Source: Streptomyces cyaneochromogenes
GTDB taxonomy: Bacteria; Actinomycetota; Actinomycetes; Streptomycetales; Streptomycetaceae
Direction: 5' to 3'
NCBI RefSeq assembly: GCF_003963535.1
Contig: NZ_CP034539.1
Span: 3,534,001-3,598,000, forward strand
Length of the DNA: 64,000 nt
In this document: in pieces, positions 33,281 through 41,689 of the stretch
Layout of the letters: each line of letters starts with the position of its first letter
Position numbering within the stretch: position 1 is the stretch's first letter
Position numbers and translations under genes: made by a program
The notes under the pieces: generated by a model
The model's database searches: none
What the model saw: the letters and a program-made list of their open reading frames with translations, nothing else
What the model was told of the DNA's origin: nothing

Positions 33281-33315
33281 AACCCCTGGTCCAACCCGAA
33301 CGGACCAGGGGTTTT
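33281..33315 (+). terminator. Rho-independent terminator after the first pepN
   Basis: A perfect 12-bp stem AACCCCTGGTCC/GGACCAGGGGTT with a 9-base loop and TTTT. Confidence 0.85.
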
Positions 33316-33427
33316 GCCTGCCTAGTCGGCACCCGAACATCCGTCCTTTAGTGCCAGGTTGTCCGTATTTGTCGACGGGCATGTAACAGCGGTTAGCGAG
33401 CCGACCGGACGCGGGAACCTCCGGGTC

Positions 33428-34474
33428 ATGAACCACAACACCCCGGTCCCCCCGCTCTCCCCCCGCCCGTTGCGCCACCTCTCCGAGGTACACCGCCGTG
33501 TCATGACGACCGCGCAGCTGAAGTCCCACGGCGTCCCGGCCGCCGAGACGAACGAGCAGTGCCGCCCCGGCGGCCCCTGGCAGCAGATCCTCCCCGGCGT
33601 CTTCCTGCTCCACCCCGGCCCGCCCACCAGCGAGGAGCGCCTGCACGCGGCGCTGATGTACTCGGCGCGGGAACGCTCGCCGGGTGTGCCGGCCCAGCCG
33701 AACGCCGGCGAGGGCCACTCCCCGCTCTACCCCGACGCGGTGATCACGGGCCTCGCGGCGCTGACCCTGCACGGCTTCTCCGCCACGCCGCCGCTGACCG
33801 CGCTGGACACCATCGACGTCCTGGTCCCCCGCATGCGCCGGCTGCGCTCCACGGGCTGCGTCCGCATCCTGCGCACCGCCGCGCTCCCCGCCCCGCAGCA
33901 GGTGACGGGCCTGCCGGTGGCGCCGGTGCCCCGCGCCCTGGCCGACGCGGTGGCCGAACTGACGGACGCGAGCGCCGTACGCCGGCTGCTGACCGAGGCC
34001 GTCCGCGGCGGCCACTGCGAACCGGCCTCGGTGGTACGGGAGTTGAACCAGGCGAAGCTGCTGAGCCGCCCGCACGTGGTGGACGCGGTGGACTCGCTGC
34101 TCGCCGAGGGCCGCGCGATCGCGGAGGACCGCCTCTACGAGATGGTCCACGTCTACGGCCTCCCCGACCCCGTCTGGAACGTCGACCTGCGGCTGCCCGG
34201 CGGCCCCCACCTCGGCGGCCTGGACGCCTACTGGCCGGAGCAGGCGGTGGCGGTGGAACTGGACACCCGGGCGCCCCGCCACGACGAGGACGCCCTGTGG
34301 TCCGAGTACGCCCGCAAGCGCGAGCACCTTGAGCGCCTGGGCATCACGGTCGTGTACATCACCCCGAAGAAGCTGCGGGACGCGATGGAGCAGCAGGCGG
34401 CGGTGGTCCGTACGGCGTTGATGGCGGCGGCGGACCGCGATCCGGCGGCGTATGTCGTGGTGCTGCCCCGGTAG
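33428..34474 (+). CDS. Hypothetical protein with a DUF559/Vsr-like nuclease fold at the C-terminus
   Basis: 348 aa. The N-terminal half resembles AbiEi-like toxin-antitoxin proteins seen in streptomycetes (MTTAQLKSHGV ... PDAVITGLAALTLHGF). The C-terminal 100 residues have the pattern of a small restriction-endonuclease fold: LGGLDAYWPEQAVAVELDTRAPR, then YARKREHLERLGITVVYITPKKL. Asp-Glu spacing suggests metal binding. ATG 33428 is chosen from context. Not recognised as a named family member. A tight hairpin follows the stop. Confidence 0.65.
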   Translation: MNHNTPVPPLSPRPLRHLSEVHRRVMTTAQLKSHGVPAAETNEQCRPGGPWQQILPGVFLLHPGPPTSEERLHAALMYSARERSPGVPAQPNAGEGHSPLYPDAVITGLAALTLHGFSATPPLTALDTIDVLVPRMRRLRSTGCVRILRTAALPAPQQVTGLPVAPVPRALADAVAELTDASAVRRLLTEAVRGGHCEPASVVRELNQAKLLSRPHVVDAVDSLLAEGRAIAEDRLYEMVHVYGLPDPVWNVDLRLPGGPHLGGLDAYWPEQAVAVELDTRAPRHDEDALWSEYARKREHLERLGITVVYITPKKLRDAMEQQAAVVRTALMAAADRDPAAYVVVLPR

Positions 34475-34507
34475 TGACGGACCGGGATGCGCAGCATCAG
34501 GAGGGGA

Positions 34508-34551
34508 GAGGAGGGGCCGCGGGTTCGGTTGACGCCCGGCGGCCCCTCCTC
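34508..34551. terminator. Hairpin terminator
   Basis: A perfect 13-bp stem GAGGAGGGGCCGC/GCGGCCCCTCCTC (34508-34520 with 34539-34551) 33 bases after the stop. Its right arm with flanking bases is repeated at 34796-34816. Confidence 0.7.
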
Positions 34552-34587
34552 GTGTCGTCGGCCGGGACAGGGCCTGGGTTGGGCCGG

Positions 34588-34749
34588 ATGAGATTCCGAG
34601 GCGTGTTCGTCGGCTACCTGGCCTACAGCGCGGTGGGGATGGCGGCCCTCGCCGCGAACGGACGGTTCCGCCTGCCGTGGCGGCGCACGCCCCTCACAGC
34701 GGCTACGGCAGTGCCGGACGAGCCGACCCCGCGTGCAGACGGTCGATGA
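34588..34749 (+). CDS. Possible small membrane protein (53 aa)
   Basis: Begins MRFRGVFVGYLAYSAVGMAA, a plausible single membrane helix, and the first 38 codons have the G/C-rich third positions of real genes. The last 15 codons run antisense over the glycosyltransferase remnant and look non-coding, and no good ribosome site is seen. Possibly itself a remnant. Confidence 0.3.
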   Translation: MRFRGVFVGYLAYSAVGMAALAANGRFRLPWRRTPLTAATAVPDEPTPRADGR

Positions 34750-34774
34750 GGGCGGCGTAGGAGGCGATCACGCG
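34703..34774 (-). pseudogene. C-terminal remnant of a second glycosyltransferase gene
   Basis: Read on the minus strand it encodes RVIASYAALIDRLHAGSARP, followed by ALP and TAG. This nearly copies the end of the glycosyltransferase at 36869-38095 (RMIASYAALIDRVHAGVARR). Similarity stops abruptly upstream at 34774. It is a dead fragment of a paralogue; the rest is gone. Confidence 0.7.
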
Positions 34775-35082
34775 GGGCCGCCGGATTCACACCGGGCGGC
34801 CCCTCCTCGTGTCGTCCACGGGACCGCGTCATGCGGCCGGCCAGTCGATGGCAACGGCCGACGGGACACCGCGGTACGTGCGAAGCGGGTCCGCAGCCGA
34901 CGCCACGCGGTCTGCCCCTGCCGGGGCTCGTCCGGTACGACCGGTGCGTCCGGCAGCGCCGACAGGGCACCGGCCCTGGTCTGCCAGTCGTCGAACACGC
35001 CGCGGAACATCTGGTGTTGGTCCTGGAGCGGCACCGAGCGCCTCACTGCGGCCACGACGGCCTCCTTCACCTCTACGTACAT
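34768..35082 (-). CDS. Possible small protein divergent from the MocR gene
   Basis: 104-codon frame starting ATG 35082 with GAGAG upstream. The first 65 codons show coding-like third positions and a helical opening VEVKEAVVAAVRRSVPL. The C-terminal part runs through a hairpin repeat and looks like read-through, so the gene may be truncated or frameshifted. No family recognised. Confidence 0.3.
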   Translation of the reverse strand: MYVEVKEAVVAAVRRSVPLQDQHQMFRGVFDDWQTRAGALSALPDAPVVPDEPRQGQTAWRRLRTRFARTAVSRRPLPSTGRPHDAVPWTTRGGAARCESGGPA

Positions 35083-35109
35083 CCACGCTCTCGTCGATGC
35101 TGCGAAGGT

Positions 35110-35143
35110 AGCGAGCAATGGCTCGCTGCTACCGTCCAATGGC
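35110..35143. promoter_or_regulatory. Candidate MocR operator: CAATGGC direct repeats and a dyad
   Basis: CAATGGC occurs at 35116-35122 and 35137-35143, 21 bp apart (two helical turns). The first copy lies within a perfect 7-bp inverted repeat AGCGAGC/GCTCGCT (35110-35127). MocR/GabR proteins bind direct repeats, so this may be the autoregulatory site; it reaches to the base before the ATG. Confidence 0.45.
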
Positions 35144-36553
35144 ATGCGGGAATCACAGACCAATCCGGTGGGCGATCTTCTGCTGCACCTGGGCCGGCCC
35201 GGCGACGGGCCGCTGCACGAGCGGGTGAAGCGGGCGCTGCGCGCGGCGATCAGGGACGGGCGGATCGAGGTCGGCACCGCCCTGCCGCCGAGCCGCCGGC
35301 TCGCCACCGACCTGGGCTGTTCACGCTGGGCGGTGACGGAGGCGTACAGCCAGCTCGTCGCCGAGGGGTATCTGGAGGCGCGGACCGGCTCGGCCACGCG
35401 GGTGCGCTGGGCCAACGCCCCGGAAGCCGCCGCCGGGTCCCGCGTACCGCGCCACGCCTCCGAGGCCCGCTTCGACCTCGGGCCGGGCCTGCCGGACCTG
35501 CGTGCGTTTCCGCGCCGCCGGTGGGCCGAGGCCGTACGGGCGCAGGTGACGACCACGGCGTTCACGGAGTTCGGATACCCGCCGGCCGGCGGTCACCCCC
35601 GGCTCAGGCGGACGCTCGTCGCATACCTGGCCCGCTCCCGCGGCGTCACCGCGACCCCGGACGATGTGACGGTGTGCACGAGCGTGACCGACGGGATACG
35701 GCGCGTCTGCCACGGCCTGCGCGCCGAGGGCATCACCGCGGTCGGCTGCGAGGAACCGGGCTGGACCCGGCTGCGGGACGTGATCCGGGCCGCGGGCGTG
35801 GACCCGGTGCCCGTGCGCACGGACGACGGCGGCCTGCGCGTCGACGACCTCGCCGGGCTCACCGGCCTACGGGCCGTACTGGCCTCCCCGGCGCACCAGT
35901 TCCCGCTGGGCACCGTCCTCGCCCCCGAGCGGCGCGCCGCCCTGCTGCGGTGGGCGCGCCAGGTGGACGGCGTCGTCCTGGAGGACGACTACGACGCGGA
36001 GTTCCGCTACGACCGCCGTCCGGTCGCGGCCCTGCAGGGCATGGACCCGTCCCGCGTCGTCCTGTTCAAGTCGCTCAGCAAGATGCTGTCCCCCGCGCTC
36101 GGCATCGGCTGGATCGTGGCCCCGCCCCGCTGGACCCGGCACCTGCACCAGTCGGACCAGACGGCGACGCAGCCCCCGACCCTCGACCAGCTGGCTTTCG
36201 CCACCCTCCTGGAGTCGGGCGCGTACGACCGCCATCTGCGCGCCTGCCGGAAGCGGTACCGCGACCGCCGCGACGCGCTCGTGCGGGCCCTCGCCGACGG
36301 GTTGCCCGGCGTACCGGTCTCCGGCATCGCGGCCGGCCTCCACCTCATCCTCCGGCTGCCCGACGACGTGGACTGCGCTGCGGTCGTCAGGGCGGCGGCC
36401 GCCCGGTCGTTGCGCATCGCCGACCTCGCGGCCTATCACGCCACCGAGGACCACGCCGATCACGGCCTGGTCCTCGGGTACGGGAATCTCGCGGACGGGG
36501 CGGTGGGGGATGCCGTACGGCGTCTTCGTGAGGCGATCGAAGAGGTGGGGTGA
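35144..36553 (+). CDS. MocR-family regulator (GntR domain fused to aminotransferase fold)
   Basis: 469 aa. An N-terminal GntR winged helix (about 15-85: LHERVKRALRAAIRDGRIEVGTALPPSRRLATDLGCSR with the recognition helix in WAVTEAYSQLVAEGYLEAR) is fused to a class-I aminotransferase-like domain. The PLP lysine lies in FKSLSKMLSP and the Asp/Tyr pocket in VLEDDYDAEFRYD. Such proteins sense PLP or an amino-acid adduct and control a neighbouring gene. No vitamin B6 or GABA gene is adjacent; the divergent small frame is the only local candidate target. Confidence 0.88.
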   Translation: MRESQTNPVGDLLLHLGRPGDGPLHERVKRALRAAIRDGRIEVGTALPPSRRLATDLGCSRWAVTEAYSQLVAEGYLEARTGSATRVRWANAPEAAAGSRVPRHASEARFDLGPGLPDLRAFPRRRWAEAVRAQVTTTAFTEFGYPPAGGHPRLRRTLVAYLARSRGVTATPDDVTVCTSVTDGIRRVCHGLRAEGITAVGCEEPGWTRLRDVIRAAGVDPVPVRTDDGGLRVDDLAGLTGLRAVLASPAHQFPLGTVLAPERRAALLRWARQVDGVVLEDDYDAEFRYDRRPVAALQGMDPSRVVLFKSLSKMLSPALGIGWIVAPPRWTRHLHQSDQTATQPPTLDQLAFATLLESGAYDRHLRACRKRYRDRRDALVRALADGLPGVPVSGIAAGLHLILRLPDDVDCAAVVRAAAARSLRIADLAAYHATEDHADHGLVLGYGNLADGAVGDAVRRLREAIEEVG

Positions 36554-36595
36554 GGCTGTTCAGCCGCCCCTCGACTCGACGGCGCCGCCGTGGCC

Positions 36596-36774
36596 TCAGT
36601 CGTCGAACTCCGGGATCAGCCCCCGACCAGCCGGATACTGCGCAGCACGCTCTCGTGGGGCAGCGCCCCGACCTGCTGGAAGCACATCCGCCGGTCGATG
36701 CCGAGGTCGGCGTAGGCACGCAGCTTCTTGCGGATGACCATCTGGGCCGGGCTCGGCCCACCCGCCGCTGCCGC
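36596..36774 (-). pseudogene. Frameshifted C-terminal remnant of an LLM flavin oxidoreductase
   Basis: One frame encodes RAYADLGIDRRMCFQQVG, then ALPHESVLRSIRLVGG and TGA; the next frame continues at once with LIPEFDD and TGA. Joined, this is the normal end of F420/FMN luciferase-like oxidoreductases (HExVLRSIRLxGxxxIPEF). A small indel in the GGGGG run causes the break. The frame upstream is closed by TAG at 36775, so most of the gene is missing. Confidence 0.65.
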
Positions 36775-36868
36775 CTACCGGCGCAGGAATTCCCCTGTGA
36801 GGCCACCGCCGTCCGGGTCGGCCATGAGGGCCTCCGCCTTCGTCACCCACCTCTGCCAGAGCTGACCG
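36775..36868 (-). pseudogene. Unknown C-terminal gene fragment
   Basis: Immediately after the glycosyltransferase stop, the minus strand encodes LWQRWVTKAEALMADPDGGG, LTGEFLRR and TAG, with coding-like third positions and no start. It looks like the tail of some lost protein. Family not recognised. Confidence 0.4.
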
Positions 36869-38095
36869 TCACAGCGGCTCCGGCAACGTCCGCCGAGCCA
36901 CCCCCGCGTGCACGCGGTCGATCAGGGCGGCGTACGACGCGATCATCCGCGTACGGCTGAACCGCTCACGGCTCGCCGAGAGGGCCGGTGTGAAGGCGGG
37001 GCGGGCTGCGACGGCCGAGGTCCAGGCCAGGGCGATGGCGTCGGGGTCGGGCGGGGTGATCATCCCGTGTCCCGCCACGATCGACGTGCTGTCGCCGACC
37101 TCGGTGGCCACCGGCACGGCGCCGCACATCATGCCCTCGATGAGGCACAGGGGGGCCGCCTCACCCCAGGACGAGGTCAGCGCCACGACATCAGCGGCGG
37201 CGTAGACGTACTCCATGTCGCGCCGCACACCCAGGAGGCGCAGCCGTTCGGTGAGCCGTCCCCCGTCCCCGAACGCGGCCTCGATGTCGGCGCCGAGTCC
37301 GGGATTGACCGGCGTCATGCCCGCCCCGCACATCAGGACGTGCCCGCGCGGCTCGCGGCGGAGCCAGGCGTGGGCCGCCCGCAGGAACAGCGGGACGTTC
37401 TTCATCCCGTCGTAGCGTGCCGCGAAGACGATCACCGGTGCCGTGTCCGGGATGCCGAGCTCCGCCCTCAGGGCGAGCCTGCGGGCGGGGTCGGGGCGGA
37501 AGCGGAGCAGGTCCACGCCGTTCGGTATGACGTGGAGCAGGTCGGACGGGATGCCCGCCGCCTCGTACGCGGCCCGCGTCGACTCGGCGCAGCAGACGCA
37601 GGCCACCACGGTGCCGTCGGCGATGGCGGCCTTGAGCTCGTCCAGCGCGGGGCCCTGGTTCTGCGGGTCGGAGCGGTGCAGCGAGACCAGGACCGGGCGG
37701 CGGGGCAGGCCCGCCTGGTTGAGCAAGGCGAGGGGCTGCTCCTTGAGGGAGAGGATGACATCGGCCCCGGCCATGGCCCGCGCGGTTTCGGCCAGCTCCG
37801 GCCCGCTGAACCCGGCCGGAATCCGGCCCCTGCCCTGGACTCGGCCCAGCGATGTGACGCCCGCCCCGGCCGCGGTCAGCGACCCGTAGCAGGCGTCGTC
37901 CTCCATCCGCTGGCGGGTGGCCTCCCGGTACACCTCGCCGTGAATGCTCAGCACCCGATGGCGCTGGCCGCCCTCCATGAGCCCCAGCACCACATCGCTG
38001 TGAACGATCCGGGCCCCGCCCGAGAAGAAACCGTCGTAGACCGACAGCACACGCAGTCCATGTTCCGCGCGCACACGATCACCCGCCTTGCACAC
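36869..38095 (-). CDS. GT4-family glycosyltransferase
   Basis: 408 aa. A two-domain GT-B enzyme that transfers a sugar from a nucleotide donor. The N-terminal domain begins LRVLSVYDGFFSGGARIVHSDVV; the donor domain includes IPNGVDLLRFRPD, VIVFAARYDGMKNVPLFL and the EX7E-like SSWGEAAPLCLIEGMMCG. The GTG 38095 start is uncertain; GTGs a few codons downstream are also possible. It lacks neighbours of a polysaccharide cluster. A partial paralogous end lies 2.1 kb away at 34703. Confidence 0.85.
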   Translation of the reverse strand: MCKAGDRVRAEHGLRVLSVYDGFFSGGARIVHSDVVLGLMEGGQRHRVLSIHGEVYREATRQRMEDDACYGSLTAAGAGVTSLGRVQGRGRIPAGFSGPELAETARAMAGADVILSLKEQPLALLNQAGLPRRPVLVSLHRSDPQNQGPALDELKAAIADGTVVACVCCAESTRAAYEAAGIPSDLLHVIPNGVDLLRFRPDPARRLALRAELGIPDTAPVIVFAARYDGMKNVPLFLRAAHAWLRREPRGHVLMCGAGMTPVNPGLGADIEAAFGDGGRLTERLRLLGVRRDMEYVYAAADVVALTSSWGEAAPLCLIEGMMCGAVPVATEVGDSTSIVAGHGMITPPDPDAIALAWTSAVAARPAFTPALSASRERFSRTRMIASYAALIDRVHAGVARRTLPEPL

Positions 38096-38150
38096 ATATC
38101 AAGCCATCCCCCGTGAAGTGCGGGTTAGCCGATATGAGGCGGTACGGACA

Positions 38151-39341
38151 TTACGGGCGCATGAACAGGGTGCTTCGTATCCGAGTCGGCTCGATTGCCT
38201 CGCCCGTTCCGCAGTACTCGGCCTCGACGACCGCCGCCGTGTTCCCCGACCAGTCGCCGTTGAAGTTGAGGGCGAGGTTGTGGCGGCCGTCCCTCGTCGT
38301 GACCGCCTCGGATATGGAGCCGTGGATGCCGCCGCCATGGCCCCAGACCGTGACACCACAGGACAGCTCGGTGCTCATCAGGCCGAGACCGTAGCCGGCT
38401 GCCTCGCCGACGGGGACCGTCGTGGTCATCTCGGCCAGCTGCTCACGCGGGAGGAGGCGCCCGCGCAGAAGGGCCGAGTAGAAGCGGTTGAGGTCGGTCG
38501 AGTTGGAGATCATCTCGCCGGCCGAGTAGGCGATGGACGGGTTGATCTTCGTGACGTCGTACGTCGGCCCCGTCGCCGTCTCCGCCAGCTTGGAGTAGGC
38601 GCGGCTGCTGGGCTGCGGCACGGTCACGCGGGTGCCGGGGACGGACGTGGCCGTCAGGTGCAGCGGCTCGATGATCCGCTCGCGGATCGCGTCGCCGTAC
38701 GGCCGCCCCGTGGCCTTCTCGATCACCATCCCGGCCAGCACGTAGTTGGTGTTGGAGTAGTTCCAGGACGTCCCCGGCTCGAAGTCCGGCTTGTGGGTCA
38801 TGGCCAGCTCGACCAGTTCCCTCGGCTTCTTGGTGTCGTAGCGGTGCTCGAAGAAGCCGTCCTTGAGGAAGTACGTGCGACCGAAGTCCTCGTCCGCCGT
38901 GTAGTTGAAGATGCCGCTGGTGTGGTTGAGCAGCTGGCGGAGGGTGACGCGGCCGCCGTCGTGGCCGTTGCCCCGCACCACCCCCGGCAGCCACTTCTCC
39001 ACCGTGTCGTCCAGCGACAGCCTGCCCTCCGCCTCCAGCTGGAGCAGCACCGTGGCGACGAACGTCTTGGTGATGCTGCCGACCCGGTAGCGGTCGTCCG
39101 CCGAACGCGCCTTCCCGGTCGCGATGTTGCCGACGCCCGCCGTCGCCGACCACACGCCACGCCCGTCCCTCGCCGTCGCCGTCACGCCGGGGACGCCGTC
39201 CCCGACCGCGGCCTCGATGGCCTTGCGGGTCACCTCGTGGTCGGTTTGGCCGGGCGCCGCCACCGCGGGGGCCGCGAGGGCGACGGACAGTGCCGCCGCC
39301 GTCACCGCCACAAGGGCCGCGCGGGTGGTACGTACGCTCAT
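38151..39341 (-). CDS. Secreted serine hydrolase (D-Ala-D-Ala carboxypeptidase / class C beta-lactamase family)
   Basis: 396 aa with a Sec signal peptide (about 1-28). The active-site Ser-x-x-Lys is SITK in RVGSITKTFVA, then Tyr-Ser-Asn in NYSNTNY and HGG in VWGHGGGIHG, the triad of the Streptomyces R61 DD-peptidase. It probably trims peptidoglycan peptides or acts as an esterase. ATG 39341 follows a GGGGGAGA purine-rich site. The gene ends close to the divergent glycosyltransferase promoter. Confidence 0.92.
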   Translation of the reverse strand: MSVRTTRAALVAVTAAALSVALAAPAVAAPGQTDHEVTRKAIEAAVGDGVPGVTATARDGRGVWSATAGVGNIATGKARSADDRYRVGSITKTFVATVLLQLEAEGRLSLDDTVEKWLPGVVRGNGHDGGRVTLRQLLNHTSGIFNYTADEDFGRTYFLKDGFFEHRYDTKKPRELVELAMTHKPDFEPGTSWNYSNTNYVLAGMVIEKATGRPYGDAIRERIIEPLHLTATSVPGTRVTVPQPSSRAYSKLAETATGPTYDVTKINPSIAYSAGEMISNSTDLNRFYSALLRGRLLPREQLAEMTTTVPVGEAAGYGLGLMSTELSCGVTVWGHGGGIHGSISEAVTTRDGRHNLALNFNGDWSGNTAAVVEAEYCGTGEAIEPTRIRSTLFMRP

Positions 39342-39668
39342 GTCTCTCCCCCTTCCGCCCGCTCACGCCGAGCGGGATCGAGGGGAGAGACCCGGGGTGC
39401 GGGTGCGAAGGTTGAGCACCTGCGAGGTGGTTGAGCCTGTTTCAGCCAGGTCCAGCCGGGCCACACCAACTCCCTGTCCACGCAAGGGACTTCACAGGCC
39501 TGGGTACCTCTCCCCCGGCCCCGTCACTTCGCCCGGAGACTCGGTGTGGCTCCGGGGACACAGTGGAGGAGGGGAGCCGCGGCGCGGAGCCCGCACACGC
39601 GCGCTCCGCGCCGCATCCGCCGCCGTGCCGAGGAACGGCCGTGCCGCCCACCCCGCCCCCGGACCGCG
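39342..39668. other. Intergenic region before the serine hydrolase
   Basis: Holds the serine hydrolase promoter and the terminator of the metallophosphoesterase. I saw no other gene or conserved site in its 327 bases. Confidence 0.4.
39579..39614 (-). terminator. Hairpin terminator of the metallophosphoesterase
   Basis: A perfect 12-bp stem GCGGCGCGGAGC/GCTCCGCGCCGC with a 12-base loop, 55 bases past the stop. Confidence 0.65.
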
Positions 39669-41459
39669 TCAGCCCTTCTTCAGCACCAGCTCCGTGTTCC
39701 GGTCCTTGCGCTCGCCCGCCAGCGTCGAGCGCGCGCCGGGCGCGTTGAGCGACAGTTCGCGGTAGAGGGCGGCCAGGCCGGCCTGGGAGAGGTCCGTGAA
39801 GCTGGTGCGGTGCGGGGCCGAGGACTCGATCAGGGTGGTGAACAGGGAGATCGTGCCGTCCTTGTTGTCCACCACCTCGATGATCCGGGCGAGTTGCGGG
39901 AAGTCGACGTGGGAGGCGGTGGAGATCTCCCAGAAGGAGCGGCCGCCGGAGCCGGAGTGCGGCGTGATGACGTTCTTGTGGATGTGGCCGTTCACCCAGG
40001 CGAGGACGTTGCGATGGCTGCCGAGCAGCTTGAGCAGCTCCGCGCCGCCCACACGCCGCTCGTTCGGGCGGGCCGGGTCGCGGCGGAGGTTGTCCATCGT
40101 CTCGCTGGTGTGATGGCTGAAGATGATCGCGTACGAGTCCTTGTTGTCGCGCAGCGTCCGGTCCAGCCACTTGAACTGGGCCGCCCCGATGGACCCTTCG
40201 TAGTGGCCGCCCGGGTCGGTGGTGTCGAGGCTGATGCCGATGACGTCGTCGGCGATCCGGAAGCTGTAGTACTGGGTGCCCGCCTCCAGGTTGGCCGTCG
40301 AGTAGCCGTGGCCGACCGGGCCGTGACCCCGGTGGGCGGGGTTCAGGTGGGCCCGCACGTACTCCTTGGGCGTGAACGGGGCTCGGCTCTCGTCCGGCGT
40401 GACCGAGCGCATCGAGCGGGCGTGGGCCTTGAGGAAGTCCTTGAAGACGGTGCCCCTCGGGTCCTTGTCCTGCTTGAGGGAGTCCTGGAGCTTCTTGGCG
40501 TCCTGCGCGGACACGTTCATCAGCTTCTTGCCGCCGACGGCGAGGTCGGTGAGGTAGGAGTCGCTGTGCGAGGCGTAGGTGCCCAGCGGCATCGCGTCGT
40601 GGTTGCCGACCGTCGAGTACCAGGGGATGTTCAGGCCGGGGCTGCGCAGCTCGCGGATCGCGGCGTCCAGGAAGCCCTCGATGTGCGGGAAGCCGAGCTG
40701 CTTGTCGGCGTCGCGGATGGCGTCGTCGGCCTGCCAGTACAGCTTGAGGCCGCTGTTCTGGACGCCCTCGTAGCGGCGCGGGTCACCGGTGTTCGGGGTG
40801 ACCCGGCCGCCGCTCATCACCGTCAGGAACCACTCCAGCTCGGACTTGCAGTTGTTGTCCGTGTTGTCGCCGGTGGTCATGGCGAAGTGGAACGGGGCGC
40901 CGGTGACGGGGCCGCCGCGCAGCGCGTTGAGCCGCTCGACGAGCGCCACCGCGCCGGGCACGGTCAGCGCCTCCTGCGGCCGCCAGGCGTGCACGTCCGT
41001 CGAGCGCAGGTACTCCAGGCGGAGCGGGTGCTGGGCGTCGATCAGGTGCAGATCGGTGAGCTGGACGAAGGCGGCGAGCGCCGTGCGCCGGCTCTCGCGG
41101 CCCGACTTGGCCGCGGCCAGGTTCTCGCGGACGACCCGCTTCCAGCCGGGACCGTCGCCGAGGCGGCGGTAGCCGGAGGTGCCGCGCGGGGTGGCGACGC
41201 CGGCGAGCGTGGTGCCCCGGGTGTACGGCGCGAAGGCGGCCGGCACCTTGCGGGAGGCGCCGACCGGGGCCTCGGCGGCGGCGTCGCCCGTGCCGGTGCT
41301 CGCCGTACCCGCGGTGTCCGTGGTCGTGGCGGCCTGGCTGTCGGTGGGCCGCAGGGCGTAGCCGACGCCCGCGGAGAGGGTCACCGCTCCGGTGGCGGCG
41401 AGCAGGGTACGGCGGTGAACCCCCAGCGCGGAGCTGGCGACAGAGCGTATGCGCGACAT
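39669..41459 (-). CDS. Exported metallophosphoesterase (TIGR03767-like)
   Basis: 596 aa. A Tat-type N-terminus (VHRRTLLAATGAVTLSAG) precedes a calcineurin-like phosphoesterase. Metal-binding blocks are FVQLTDLHLID, TTGDNTDN, YSTVGNHDAMP, IIFSHHT and WVNGHIHKN. It resembles actinobacterial phosphatases whose substrate is unknown. ATG 41459 is chosen over an upstream codon because GGGGAGA lies 8 bases before it. Stands alone between a Nudix gene and a terminator. Confidence 0.88.
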   Translation of the reverse strand: MSRIRSVASSALGVHRRTLLAATGAVTLSAGVGYALRPTDSQAATTTDTAGTASTGTGDAAAEAPVGASRKVPAAFAPYTRGTTLAGVATPRGTSGYRRLGDGPGWKRVVRENLAAAKSGRESRRTALAAFVQLTDLHLIDAQHPLRLEYLRSTDVHAWRPQEALTVPGAVALVERLNALRGGPVTGAPFHFAMTTGDNTDNNCKSELEWFLTVMSGGRVTPNTGDPRRYEGVQNSGLKLYWQADDAIRDADKQLGFPHIEGFLDAAIRELRSPGLNIPWYSTVGNHDAMPLGTYASHSDSYLTDLAVGGKKLMNVSAQDAKKLQDSLKQDKDPRGTVFKDFLKAHARSMRSVTPDESRAPFTPKEYVRAHLNPAHRGHGPVGHGYSTANLEAGTQYYSFRIADDVIGISLDTTDPGGHYEGSIGAAQFKWLDRTLRDNKDSYAIIFSHHTSETMDNLRRDPARPNERRVGGAELLKLLGSHRNVLAWVNGHIHKNVITPHSGSGGRSFWEISTASHVDFPQLARIIEVVDNKDGTISLFTTLIESSAPHRTSFTDLSQAGLAALYRELSLNAPGARSTLAGERKDRNTELVLKKG

Positions 41460-41689
41460 GCGCGATCTCCCCGAGTGCGAACGCGTCGGCAGTGGTCGCG
41501 GGTGGTCGCTGACGCGAACGTCCCGCTCACTGTGGATCGTTGGCACCGGGGATGACCTGTGCATGAACATGGCGGCAACGCGCAGCGCCGATCACCGTAC
41601 GTGGATCTTCGCCCACCTTCCGCGTTCACGGCCGCTCCTCGAACGGCCGGAACGCGGTCACTCCCTGTTCATCTTTCGGGGTACTGAAG

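Larger units (their letters stand above)
34539..34816. repeat. 21-bp direct repeat flanking a remnant-bearing segment
   Basis: GCGGCCCCTCCTCGTGTCGTC at 34539-34559 recurs at 34796-34816. The 236 bases between carry the glycosyltransferase remnant. The pattern suits a segment carried in by recombination or duplication of a terminator. Confidence 0.5.

Noticed and set aside
41571..41689. Possible 5' extension of the metallophosphoesterase
   Set aside because: Upstream in-frame residues lack the Tat motif context and a ribosome site; ATG 41459 has both.
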